Below, piece by piece: positions 50,201 through 61,652 of a stretch of 64,000 bases of DNA. The notes below the pieces were generated by a model. The model did no database searches. It saw nothing but the letters and a program-made list of their open reading frames with translations, and had not been told where the DNA came from. Numbering within the stretch: position 1 is the stretch's first letter; each line of letters starts with the position of its first letter. Origin of the DNA: Gorsachius magnificus (taxonomy: Eukaryota > Chordata > Aves > Pelecaniformes > Ardeidae); NCBI GenBank assembly GCA_034008185.1, contig CM067084.1:58418599-58482598 (forward strand), read 5' to 3'. A program made the position numbers and the translations under genes.

Positions 50201-53200
50201 AGATACATGTGAGGGAGTCGCAGTGCACTAAAACGTATCCTGCTTTACCTGGGGAGTTTGAAACATGCCATGAAATGACTCTACCCTGTAGACAGTCCTA
50301 AAGCACAAGCGACGTTCAGAGGCCATTGAACTTTTATGCAGCATCCATGAAGAGGACCCTTTTTGCTGCAGTTTTCTGACAACTTTAATTAAGCCTGGTG
50401 TTTGTGTGCCAAAGTGCCTGAAAACAAATTTTTTGTTACATATACTTGCTCTGCTTCTGTGCAAGTATAATGTGTGTTAATGAATATATGTGTGCATGTA
50501 CATAATCTCAGAAGCAAACATTTCAAAATACGTTTGTCTGAGTTCTAAGTATTCAAGAAAAATAATATCAATAAGAGACATGAAAAAATATTCTGCTGAG
50601 TAGCCGTATTAGAGTAATGTAAAAGCAGTAAGCTTGTAATTCTTAATTAACAGGACTGCCTGTAGTCAGATGAGAACAAGTAATAGCACCTGTGCTTAAG
50701 GTAGGCAATGTCAGATTATAGTGGGTGTGGAATCAGCATGCACCAGCATACTGCTCTTAATCACAAGTGGGATTTCTGTTTTCAATATGATATAAAAAAC
50801 TCCCAAATATGAACCATCTTAAGTATTTCCTCTTACTGCTGTAACATTTCTATGATATGACTAAGTGCGTTCATGGTGGAATAAGGTGATGTGTCTTGCT
50901 TGTGTTTTGGCGCATCTTCACAAGAAAGTGGGGTGCTTGGGTCAGAGCTCTCAAGCTGACATGGTCTACAGTCTGTAGTGCTCTATCTTTTGCCTTTTGG
51001 AGATTTGAGTTTGATCATAGTTTGTTTAAATATAAGTTCCAAACTGTCTTTAGTGAAGATCACTGCTGACAGTATGGACTCATGTTATTTTGAGGCTAGG
51101 GAAGTCTCAGCTGAAGTATTTAACTGTTTTACACAGCTGAAATCTAATGGATATGCATAAGTTGAAAATAGTATGCTAGTGTCCTTGAAAAAATACATCA
51201 ATTATTTCACTCTAAAGTATCTTTTGGAAAGAAGATACATGCAAGGCTTATTTGGTTGAACCAGCTTAAGTAAATAGGGTGCAATCATTCTATTAGGCCC
51301 ATGAATCCACCAGAATATAGTGAAGGAATAAATTCTTCCACTTATATTTATGGAGAGAGATAATTTCTTCATGAGTTCAGACCTTTCAAAAACCTCTATT
51401 GCTGATATCAAGCAAACTAACTGTGAGCTGAAGAAATTACTGTCACTACTTGTGGAGTAAGTCACCACTGGTTATGAAACATCTAGATTAAAAATGGGGC
51501 AATCACTGAGAGATACTTATATTCCAAAGTACTTTAAGAAGTACTCTTAATGTATAAGAAATATTCCCAATCTTTCATATGGATATTTTTGTATGTGTTT
51601 TGGAAACGGGTAGAAAAAAAATAGTTGAGTACTCATAATTCTAGTAGAATTAGAAAAATAGCATGGAGTTCTGGATTCCTTTTTTACTGACTGTTAACCT
51701 TATGGCAATATCCTAATTACTCTTTGGATCAATGTCAAGAACGTTTTGCCACTGAATATTTGAAAATGTCTGCTTTAACTTGGCCAAGTGGATGGTTCTC
51801 AGTGTCTTTGGGTAATGCTGCATACAGTTTAAACTGATACTTGATGAACCAGCACTAACACTTCCAGAAGTGCTTATTCTGTCCATACCCTGAATTGTCT
51901 AGAAACGAGTCTGGAAGGGATGTCTGCTACAACAGTGATCTTCAGTCAAAACCCACACTTTTTCATGATCAACACCTTGATAATACAGACACAGCTCCAA
52001 AATGCGTCCACTCAGGTGAAAGTGGGGGGAGCATGGACGCAAGAGCCCACACAGGTACACGCCTTCCTGCTTTTGTATCAGGATTGCCCTCCTGTGGTGA
52101 ATGTTCAAACACTACCAGTACATTAACTGTATTGTGGCCATAACCCCCTTTTTTTTTCAGGTTGAAAATTAGCTTGCAAATTATGCTTGTTGGGTCATTA
52201 CGCAAGTCAGGTGTTATAATGTAGATGAACATTTTCAAGCCATGAGTAGATGCAGTGAACTAGAAGAATAGACCCATTCCCTCAGGGCTAAAGAACTCTG
52301 GATGCTTTTCTGTTGTGTACACTTGCAATGTGTTATGTGTATGTGCGGATTTGTCCAATACTAGTACGTATATTCTAACACCAGATTTTATTTCCATGTT
52401 GATTCAGAGTAGATTTTCTAAAGAATCAAAATGTAGTTCTGACTCTTAAGGTTAAAGTTCATGATATGGGATCATTTATGTAAGAGTTTATTTGTATGAC
52501 AAACTTGTACATCACTTGTATAGTGTCCTGGAAAACTTAATTAGCTTATTTTGGAGGTTTGGCTCTGAAAGCTAGAGGAACAAGTACTGAGCCCGCTAGC
52601 TTAATGCATCTCTTTGTCTTGGTATAGTAATTCTATATTATATAAAAAATGCATGTGACTTACTGTACAATGGTTTCTTCTTTCATAATCTCGCTCCTAC
52701 TGTCATTTTCCCCACCTTTTTCTCCCAACATAAACATATATTCATCTTACGGATTACAATCTGTTTTGCTCTGTTGAAAGGACTTAAAATTCAACAAATG
52801 TGAATGAGAGCTAAAGGACATAGACATACTTAGCCACAAAATAATGGTCATGGTGTTATTGCCATCTATATCACTATCAGAATAATGATATTACCATATT
52901 ACTTGATTTGGCATTAAGGAATTAACTGGATGCTAGTTAGAACTGAACAGAGTGAACAGGTGGATAATTTTTTAGTCTTTTCTACATGTATTAAATCAAA
53001 TGTTTAAAAAAAGTCCAACTACTTTGTATTAAAGCATTGTGACATTCGCCTTGAGACCTAAAAGGCAGACCCTTACCTATAGTTCTATCTGTACTGCTTC
53101 AAGATAACAGCCAACTGTCTTACTGTGTATGTGTGTATTTGTGCACCCCAAAACCACCCCCTGAAATTGTTTTGGAAGTAGTGACAGTAAGATATGCAGA

Positions 53201-53698
53201 TAGAATAATAGGTGGAAAGACTTCCAATATGTGGTATTAAGAATTTAATGTCATAACTGCTCGTACATTGTAATGTCGTACCTTGTTTTAGTGGATCGCT
53301 AGACCAAATGATTTGTTTCTGTCGATCTCTTCAGCATATTAGTAACTTTTGTTGAATAGTATGACTCTTATTGTCTAGTTCAGCTGCAAGCAAGTCCAGT
53401 GCAGTGTATAATTGCTTGATGGGCAGCTCAACATTAGTCTTTTTTGTTGGTAATATTATGAAACGTGGAAAGTAAATGTCCAAGGTTCTGTAGGACCAAT
53501 GTGGGTAAGCTGACAGTTAATCTGCAGAAAGTAGATGCTGGAAGAGTTGCAAATTTGATTTTGTCCTGGGTTGAATGAACAGTCTGAATTCTTAAAATCC
53601 CAGATAGTCTTGAATTTTTCTATATCAGCAATGTATTTTGTCTTTAAGCTCCACCATTAATTTTCTGAATAGACAGAGCTGTAACCTTACATCTATTT
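47213..53698. other. Unique non-coding DNA
   Basis: No gene or interspersed repeat is recognised over about 6.5 kb. It contains a C-rich tract at 49816-49835 and a block at 50225-50450 that resembles conserved non-coding DNA; both are listed separately. Open frames are under 90 codons and unremarkable. Confidence 0.45.
49816..49835 (-). other. G-quadruplex-like tract (minus strand)
   Basis: The plus strand is C5 TT C5 T C7. The minus strand therefore reads G7 A G5 AA G5; if the seven-G run supplies two tetrad runs, an intramolecular quadruplex is possible. Confidence 0.55.
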
Positions 53699-55850
53699 CA
53701 TAGAATCATAGAATGTGTTGGGTTGGAAGGGACCCCTAGAGGTCATCTAGTCCAACCCCCCTGCAGTAAGCAGGGACACCGCTAACTAGATCAGGTTGCT
53801 CAGAGCCCCGTCCAACCTGGCCTTGAATGTTTCCAGGGATGGGGCCTCCACTACCTCTCTGGGCAACCCATCCCAGTGTTTCACCACCCTCATTGTAAAG
53901 AATTTCTTCCTTATATCTAGTCTAAACCTACCCTGGTTTAGTTTAAAACCATTACCCCTTGTCCTGACACAGCTGGCCCTACTAAAAAGATTTTCCCCAT
54001 CTTTCCTATAGGTCCCCTTTAGGTACTGAAAGGCCTCAATCGGGTCTCCCAGCAGCCTTCTTTTCTCCAGGCTGAACAAGCCCAACTCTCTCAGCCTGTC
54101 CTCATAGGAGAGGTGCTCCAGTCCTTGGATCAGTTTTGTATCCCTCCTCTGGACTCACTCCAACATTTCCATGTCCTTCTTGTGCTGAGGGCTCCAGAGC
54201 TGGACGCAGTACTCCAGGTGAGGTCTCACCAGAGCAGAGTAGAGGGGCAGAATCACCTCCCTTGACCTGCTGGCCACGCTTCTCCTGATGCAGCCCAGAG
54301 TACAGTTGTCCTTCTGGGCTGCTAGAGCACATTGCTGGCTCATGTTCAGCTTTTCATCCACCAGCACCCCTCTCGGCAGGGCTGCTCTCGATCCTTTCTT
54401 CCCCCAGCCTGTATTGATACTGGGGGTTACCCCGACCCAGGTGCAGGACCTTGCACTTGGCCTTGTTGAACCTCATGAGGTTCACACAGGCCCACCTCTC
54501 CAGTCTGTCCAGGTCTCTCTGGATGACATCTTCTGGTGTGTCAACCACACCACTCAGTTTGGTGTCATCCGCAAACTTGCTGAGGGTGCATTTGATCTCG
54601 CTACCTAAGTCATTGATGAAAATGTTAAACAGCACCGGTCCCAGAACGGACTCCTGAGGGACACCACTCGTCACCGGTCTCCATCTGGACGTTGAGCCAT
54701 TGACCACTGCCCTCTGGATGTGACCATCCAGCCAGTTCCTTATCCACCGAACAGTCCACCCATCAAATCCATAGCTCTCCAATTTAGAGAGAAGGATGTT
54801 GTGGGGGACCGTGTCAAAGGCTTTGCAGAAGTCCAGATAGATGACAACCATTAGTTTTCCCTTGTCCACTGATGCTGTCACACCATCATAGAAAGTTACT
54901 AGGTTCGTCAGGCAGGACTTGCCCTTGGTGAAGCCATGCTGGCTATCTCGAATTATCTCCCTGGCCTCCATGTGCCTTAGCATAGCTTCTAGGAGGATCT
55001 GTTCCATGATCTTCCCAAGCACAGAGGTGAGGCTGACAGGTCGGTAGTTCCCACGGTCTTCCTTTCTACCCTTTTTGAAAATGGGCACAATGTTTCCCTT
55101 CTTCCAGTCACCAGGGACTTCACCTGACTGCCATGACTTTTCAAATATCATGGAGAGTGGCTTGGCGACTACATCGGCCAATTCCCTCGGGACTCTGGGA
55201 TGCATCTCATCAGGTCCCATGGACTTATGCGCATTCAGGTTCCTCAGGTGGTCACGAACCTGATCTTCTCCTACAGCAGGAAGGGTTTTGCCCTCCCTGT
55301 CTCCCTCATGCCATCCATCAACTCGGGTGGGGTGAGGAGAGAGCTTCCCAGTGAAGACTGAGGCAAAAAAGTTGTTGAGTACCTCAGCCTTCTCCTCATC
55401 TGCTGTTACCAGCTTGCCGGTCTCACTCATCAGTGGGGGTAGGCTTTCTTTAACCATCCTTTTCCGGCTGATATACCTGTAGAAACCCTTCTTGTTATTC
55501 TTTGCATCCCTAGCCAAGTTTAGCTCCAGCTGAGCCTTGGCCTTCCTGACCCCATTCCTACATAACCGGACCGCATCCCTACACTCTTCCCAGGATGCCT
55601 ATCCCTGCTTCCACTGTCTGTGCAGTTCCCTCTTCCTCCTTAGTTTGACCAGCATCTCTCGTCTTAGCCATGCCGGTCTCTTCCCTGCTTTGCCCAATTT
55701 CTTACACCTGGGGATGGAGAGCTCTTGCTCTCTGTGGATCACTTCCTTAAAGACCTGCCAGCTCTGTTCTGTTCCCCTGTCCCTGAGGACCGTTTCCCGG
55801 GGAGTCCTTCTGACTATCTCCTTGAGGAGCTGGAAGTTTGCTTTTCTAAA
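53699..55850 (-). mobile_element. CR1 LINE, ~2.15 kb, 5'-truncated
   Basis: A reversed CR1 starting with two good terminal octamers ('catagaatcatagaatg') and the 3' UTR type of nested copy 'B'. It contains the 3' UTR, the C-terminal domain, the whole RT domain and the endonuclease-RT linker, and ends near 'aagtttgcttttctaaa', just downstream of the endonuclease. Divergence in the pol frame is low: two stop codons and one frameshift explain all interruptions I could find. Confidence 0.95.
53786..55850 (-). pseudogene. CR1 ORF2 pseudogene: linker, RT and C-terminal domain
   Basis: A reverse transcriptase remnant without the endonuclease. From the 5' side it shows the linker (HRQWKQG, an in-frame TAG at 55599-55601, then [15 protein letters not shown]) and RT with [32 protein letters not shown] (catalytic Asp present), [12 protein letters not shown] (Gly to Glu after PQ) and FADD. 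The frame shifts near 54368-54385 (after SSPAERG, before [12 protein letters not shown]). In the second frame a TGA at 54155-54157 interrupts the LE-VQRR block, then the frame is open to the normal end at 53786 (ALSNLI, stop). The lesions are few, so insertion was probably fairly recent, but this copy cannot make a full pol protein. Confidence 0.92.
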
Positions 55851-57129
55851 TTTTTAGTATCTTCCAATCCAGCTTCCTACAACTGCATTAAAACTTTTAT
55901 TATTCTTAAAAACTTTTTTAAATCCATGAGTGATCAGCTACTGATAAATTGCCTTCACAATCATGTTTATCTGCAAGTGGTTTTGAGCTCTGAAAACTGG
56001 AAAACATTCACACTCAATCATCCTGGTTGATGTTTCACAGACAGTCTTTCTTATATCATCATGTCATAATACATCATATATCATCTAAGTTATAATACAG
56101 ACATGATAAAGAAGACTGAGAAAGGCTGAGAATCTTCCTGTATTTATTGTTGCTCCTTATCTTCTCATGGTTTTCTTCCTGTCTTTGTCAAATTTCTCTT
56201 CAGCAGAGCTGAGTAGTAGGGATGTTGCAGAGATCCAGACATACAGTTATTTTCCATCAAGGTTGCACTTCTTCCTTGAGCTTGGCCAACTGGAAATTTT
56301 TTCTGAAGTTTGCCTAGCTACCACTTCTATATGTGGTAGACAGAATGTCTGTGGTGAGAGAATATATACACACATTTAAGGGTACAAGCTAATAGAAGAA
56401 CTGCACTGCAGAGTTTTTAAGATGCTAGAAAATTTCCCTAAGAAATTTGAAGTGAAGAACTACTGAAAAAAATACACTTGCCTTGAAAATAACACAAATG
56501 CAAGCCCCCAAGTTCTGAGTTCTCAGTTAGTAAAAAAAGGTAACACTTTAGTTTGTCTTCCCTTTATGGCAGAAAGGGGAGTTAGAACAGTTTTACAGTA
56601 GAAAAAAAATTCTACAGAAAATCTACCGTGAGTTACAAAACCAAGCTACTAATAGATGTTCTTTTTTTACTATTTCCAGATTTTTTTGCTAAAGTGCTGT
56701 AGCACGCTTACGATGGAACGATTTTGAAGATGTTTATTTCAAAGTTGCTTAGAGTCTGTGTCTTGGGGGCATGGGGATGGAAAATGAATGAGTTCTGTAC
56801 CTCCAGCACGGGGCAAAAGGTTTAGAATATTAAATATATTTTTTTCCCCCAGGGTTTTCTGAGATGTGAGCAGATGGAACTTTGATTTCAAGCATAAGCC
56901 CAATGATAAAAGATTGCAAGTCACACCATTAAAAAATTATAAGCAGTAGGCTATAAATTTTTATCACTCACTATTGTTAATTAACCTTTAAAAGCTGATC
57001 ATGTAGAGAAAGCCTGGGGTTTGGTTTCTGTGGGAACACTTTTTAGTAGTAATGAGCACCTGAGGATTCTTTTCTCTCCCAGAGTGAACATGACATTTCA
57101 ATTCTCAAAGATGTGTGTGTGATGCCAAC

Positions 57130-57520
57130 ACCTTTCAGTGTTTAAGCATAGCAAGAAAGCTTGGTATTTTCCATATAGATGCAGAAAGGGCAGCGATTTT
57201 CTTCTGCTTAGGCTGGACACGATTCCAAATTTTCCACTCTCGCATTTAAGAATTAGTCCCATGAATAGCACTCGTTTTCAGAAGTGTTGCTGGGAACCTT
57301 TTGCCGACATTTTGCCATCAGCAGGAGCAAAAATGATGGCTTGTAATGACTTTTTCACCTTTGCTTATATTTATCCAACTGGATATGCTTGCATTTTTGA
57401 AGCCATTTTAAAGTACTTTTTTCTTTCAAACAAATTCAATTGCACTAAAATAGGCATTAAAAGTAATGGCAAGAGAATACTATTTTAGGATCTTGAATCA
57501 AGTTGCTCCAGATGGTGCAG
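57130..57520. promoter_or_regulatory. Candidate conserved non-coding element
   Basis: The block has the texture of a constrained vertebrate non-coding element: no simple repeats, several retained CpGs (cagcgatt, acacgatt, ctcgcat, ctcgtttt, gccgacat), and homeodomain-type cores such as TAATGA at 57344-57349 within ATGATGGCTTGTAATGAC. The plus strand is also open for 116 codons (57138-57488) but with no protein family features. This is an inference from composition only. Confidence 0.3.
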
Positions 57521-57596
57521 AAAGATCCTTGGACTATCCCACTTGTATATGTAGCATGACCTGGATCCTGCAAATGCTTTGCATGAACTTGACTTT

Positions 57597-57617
57597 AAAA
57601 AAAAAAAAAAAAAAAAA
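57597..57617. repeat. A21 homopolymer
   Basis: Twenty-one consecutive A. No retrogene or SINE body is recognisable upstream and there is no AATAAA signal close by, so it is called a simple repeat. Confidence 0.9.
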
Positions 57618-59239
57618 GTCTTCAGAATGAGAGGGACCAGAGGCAATGTCAGTAACTTGTTTGTGTACATAGACTCTTCCGTGCAGGTGAGAAGACCCTG
57701 TGCTAATCTCCTACTGCCACCCACAGCCCCAGATCTCAGTTTGACAGTGCCAAGGAACACAGATGCTTTAAGTATGTAGCGTATATCTAATGTTGACTGC
57801 AGATGTTAAACATGTAAAAGTGGAGAGCCATCTTGTGTGTCTATATACATATATGTAAACACATGTATTGGCTTCTGCTTTTTCCCTTGTTGCTAGGGCT
57901 CATTCATATTTCATCTAGGACCCCAAGGGTAGACAACACAATGAATAAAATGATTGAAAATTGTTTTGAAATACATTTTAGTGTGAAGTGCTTACAGTTT
58001 AAGAAAGCTGTGGATTTTTTGTGTGTGTATGAACATAGAGATCAACAGAAAAGTATAAGGAAAATGTTGCAAATACTTCCATTAGTGAGAGGGACAAAAA
58101 TTTTGTATCATGAACATACTAGTGTTTGGTATTTTTTCATTATGATTAAACCAGACATTTTTCTTTTCAGTATTAAGCCACAATCTAGTATAGCTAGTGT
58201 GCTAAGGATTAGAAGTTGTCTGGTGGTAAGTTTAGTATCTTCTGAACCTATATGGCTACTCTGCGGTGCCTTTCCTTTTCTTAAACTTCACTTTAGACTG
58301 GAGACAGTTTTCTGAAATTTCCATGGAGACGTGAATTAAATTTAAAAAAACCCAAACCATCATATATATAAGAATTGGAACAATTTTCTGACTTTTTTTT
58401 ATTAGCTCTAGCAAATACTGTATTGTTGCTGTTTGTTTTTAAAAATTTACTATTTCTACCTACTTCAGAATGAGACTAGCTGGAAAATAAGGCCTGGGCA
58501 CTTGTTTTCAGTCCTTCCTTTCTAGTAAAATATCTCATTGGCTTTAGTTCCTTGTATTTGTATTGATAGATGCAAATGCCTGAACATGTTGTGGTACAGA
58601 CATGGGTTTGAGCCTGTGTCTGGAACATCTGACCTTTTTATGGATATATTAGCAGCATGAGGAAAAGGTCTTCCCCAAGCAGGCAATAATCCACTGTTAT
58701 ATGGCCAGCAGTATATATCCTGTGTAGGACAGATGAATGAAATCTGTAATGTCAAACTTGTGGGAAATTCTGATCTTCCGCTGTTTGGTTTTCATACCAA
58801 CCCACACAAAGAGTCTGAAACTTTTGGATTTTTACAGAGCGGAAATTCTGGCAGTTTGAGTAGAAAAACTCAAAATATTTTAGTTTGAAACTTCTTGGAA
58901 GGTAAGCAGAAACTGAAGTGACCCCCTCACAGGGAAGGTCTCAAGAGATATGATGCCACTACAAAGGTAGGACAGCAAAACTTAGCAGTAATGTGTGGTG
59001 AAAACCAAACTGGATACACAATGTTTTTTAGGGAAAAATGAAAGGGTCTGCTAGTCCAGCTGGCCGAGTTTTGCTTCAGCCTTAATGAGGTACTTCAGAG
59101 GAAGTGACAAAAAAAAGTAGAACAGAATGTTGTCCTTACATGCTATTAAAAAAAGATTGACCAAAAAAACCTTTATCCTGTAAACAAAATCTTAAATAGC
59201 TGAACTGGTTGTTTATTAGAGGAAGAGGAAGACATTAAA

Positions 59240-59420
59240 AGGACAAGACTTTTTCTGTATTTCTTCTGCCCATGCATTTCTCTATCAAGCTTCACTTTGC
59301 AAATCAGAGCTCCCATTAATTGCTCTCTGTATGAAGTAGCTCACAAGATAAAACCTCTGACCCCAACAACAAACAACCACTTCTCATGCACTTCATAACA
59401 GAAAAAGGCCCCGAGATCCT
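59240..59420. promoter_or_regulatory. Candidate conserved non-coding element
   Basis: The block contains a POU-like TTTGCAAAT at 59296-59304 and a CATTAATTG at 59314-59322, 9 bp apart, in repeat-free sequence with balanced composition. This is suggestive of enhancer-type sequence only. Confidence 0.25.
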
Positions 59421-60449
59421 TAGTTTCTATTTCTGACTTTGAAGTAATAAAAATAGTACCTGAGAAATAGGGAAGGAAAAAAAAAATGTCTAATGCTATT
59501 AGTGTTTTTTAAAACAAAAAGACAAATACTCGCTCTCCAGTGTTTAATATCCCCTTTCATTTTTTTTCCAGGTACTTGCAATTGTGAGCTTCAAAATAAG
59601 ACAGTGAGAGTTTATATTTTATTTTATAGATATAGAAGCTTGATACAGTATTTGTGTGTAATTCACAAACATCATGTTGTCATTTACATTTGTGTAAATC
59701 ATAAGAAATGTGATCCAGAAAAAAATCAGAATAGGAAAGGGAAATTATAATTCAGAACCTCAGGGAATGTATATCTAGAAGTTAAGTCTGTTCTGTGATC
59801 TACTAGATCCTAATGGCTTAGGTATTGGAAAAATTTTCAAGTAGGGCAAGAGTCTGAGTTGTAAAAACCCTGCTTTAGTAAAATTGGCTGTGAAACTCCT
59901 TTTTATTTTATTGGAGACATATTCTCCTTCTGTAATTTGGATCTGGGTTTTGGTATTTTAGCACTCCATGTTTCTCACCACTGTGCCAGGCTTTCTTTCC
60001 AAATGCTGAAGCTTAGCTGGAGCTAAAATAATTAATTTATGGTAACAGCTTCTGAGTAGCAGCCAAAATATTCTCTGCAGTCAGAGGAGGTTTTTGAAGC
60101 ACCTGGCTTCTTCACTGTTTAAAAACACCTACTCTTTCTCAGCTTTTAAATTAACAGTAGCAAAAGCTGAACCTGAAGGAGTCTGAGAGGTTGGAGAGGC
60201 TTCTTCTGGTGTCTGAATAAGCATCTCTAATGTTGTCAACTGCATGTCTTTTCTCATAACTTTCTGTAAGAAAAAAATGTTGAAAGAGGGAAACCTTATG
60301 GTAAATCACTGAGGAACGTCCTTCAGACAGATCTCTTCTGAAGTAAAAAGCAAATAACGTGTATGTTAATGATGATGGAGGGTGTACACCTCTCTTCTCT
60401 CTTTACTTCTGTAAACACTATCTGATGAAACAAAAGGAGAGGGTGGCTA

Positions 60450-60660
60450 CTAGATGAGCCTCAGGTAGCTGCGGTAGGCACAGACAGCTGGCAGGGCATC
60501 GTAACAGACTCGCCGTGCTCTGCAAATGTCACTGCTAGTGCCATGACAGCTGAGCTAATGACAGGGCTATCAATATTGGCGGCAGCCCAGATGAAATTAG
60601 TATTGAATCAAATTAAATTTACCCATTTCAAAAATTGCTGCCTTCTGCTCCAGTGACCCT
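60450..60660. promoter_or_regulatory. Candidate conserved non-coding element with paired TGACAG sites
   Basis: A compositionally distinct ~200-bp block with retained CpGs (gcggtagg, catcgtaac, ctcgccgtg, ggcggcag). It has two CAGCTG E-boxes (60485-60490, 60547-60552) and ATGACAG twice with a 15-bp period (60543-60549, 60558-60564). TAAT overlaps the second copy, and an ATCAAATTAAATTT tail lies near 60607-60620. TGACAG is the MEIS/TGIF-type core. No ORF of note. Function is inferred from motif density, not demonstrated. Confidence 0.35.
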
Positions 60661-61593
60661 GTTATAGTACTCACGCTTATTTTTAGATTGGTCATCATAA
60701 GGACTCTTCACAATCTGGAACACTTTGTCAAGTGAGTAGAAAGAAACAGAAGTATGAATAGATAAATCCTCTAGCTTTTTCTGACGGGGTTATTTCTTAT
60801 GTCTATACTGTACTCTGAAACCTTTGCTTTTTACTGGATATGTACAATTACTTTAGTCTGAAGATACCTGTAGGAGGCCCTTTTGGTCGTGAAGGCAGCA
60901 TTTTGTGCAGCTTCTTTCTTGGCGATATATGTGTCTGTGCAGCAGCTTATTTAGTATGTTGGCAGGAATGCATTTGGGGAATTAAGTCACACGATACAGA
61001 TGACTTTTCTGAATTTATCTAAAGCAAAGTGTGCGTCTTCTCAGGTCTGGGCTTGCGCTGTTTGCATAGTTAACTGCTTCCTTCAGATTTCCAAGGGAAT
61101 TTCTACTTCTGAATATAAGGCTATTTTCTCAGTTTAATAAGTGCAGAAGGTGATAAACTTATCTGACAAACTTTTTGGACAGCTTTTAAATGAAAAATGC
61201 CAGAAAAGAAACACACCAGACAAGGAAGAAAGATTTTTCTTCAGAAGCTCTTGAAGACCTCTAGAGCACCAAGGAACATCATCATTCGTAACATTGCTGA
61301 TCTTGATTTTATCAGTTACTGGTTGATAAATGCAGGGGGCCAATAAAAACACTCATTAGTTTCCCAGCTGTATGTCTGTGCATCCATTCATGACTTGCAG
61401 AGTATGCATTTTCTTCACTTAATACGTTTCCATGTCAGAATCTATTTTACACTGTATTTCAGATCCTCCTTAAGTAAGAAGCTGTTGCATGAAGTTGCCT
61501 TGTATATCTTATGGGAAAAGGCTCTGGTGATGAAGTGATGTGCTTTCTCCCTTATGCTGTATTACATTAACATATCACTTGTAACCATATAGC

Positions 61594-61652
61594 TGTTTAT
61601 ATGTTTGAAATGTTTATATGTTTGAAAGTATGTTTGAAAGCATACTTTCAAA
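61594..61652. repeat. 17-bp tandem duplication ending in a 12-bp stem hairpin
   Basis: TGTTTATATGTTTGAAA occurs at 61594-61610 and 61611-61627. It runs into a perfect inverted repeat: TTTGAAAGTATG (61621-61632) and CATACTTTCAAA (61641-61652) with an 8-nt loop, TTTGAAAG, which itself repeats the first 8 bases of the stem. It is probably a replication-slippage or template-switch product. Confidence 0.85.

Noticed and set aside
57541..57617. Poly-A run as the tail of a processed pseudogene or SINE
   Set aside because: No gene-like body, polyadenylation signal or flanking duplication was seen upstream.
57833..58315. 160-codon plus-strand open frame
   Set aside because: No domain, signal or family resemblance; AT-rich codon content typical of chance; no conserved context.
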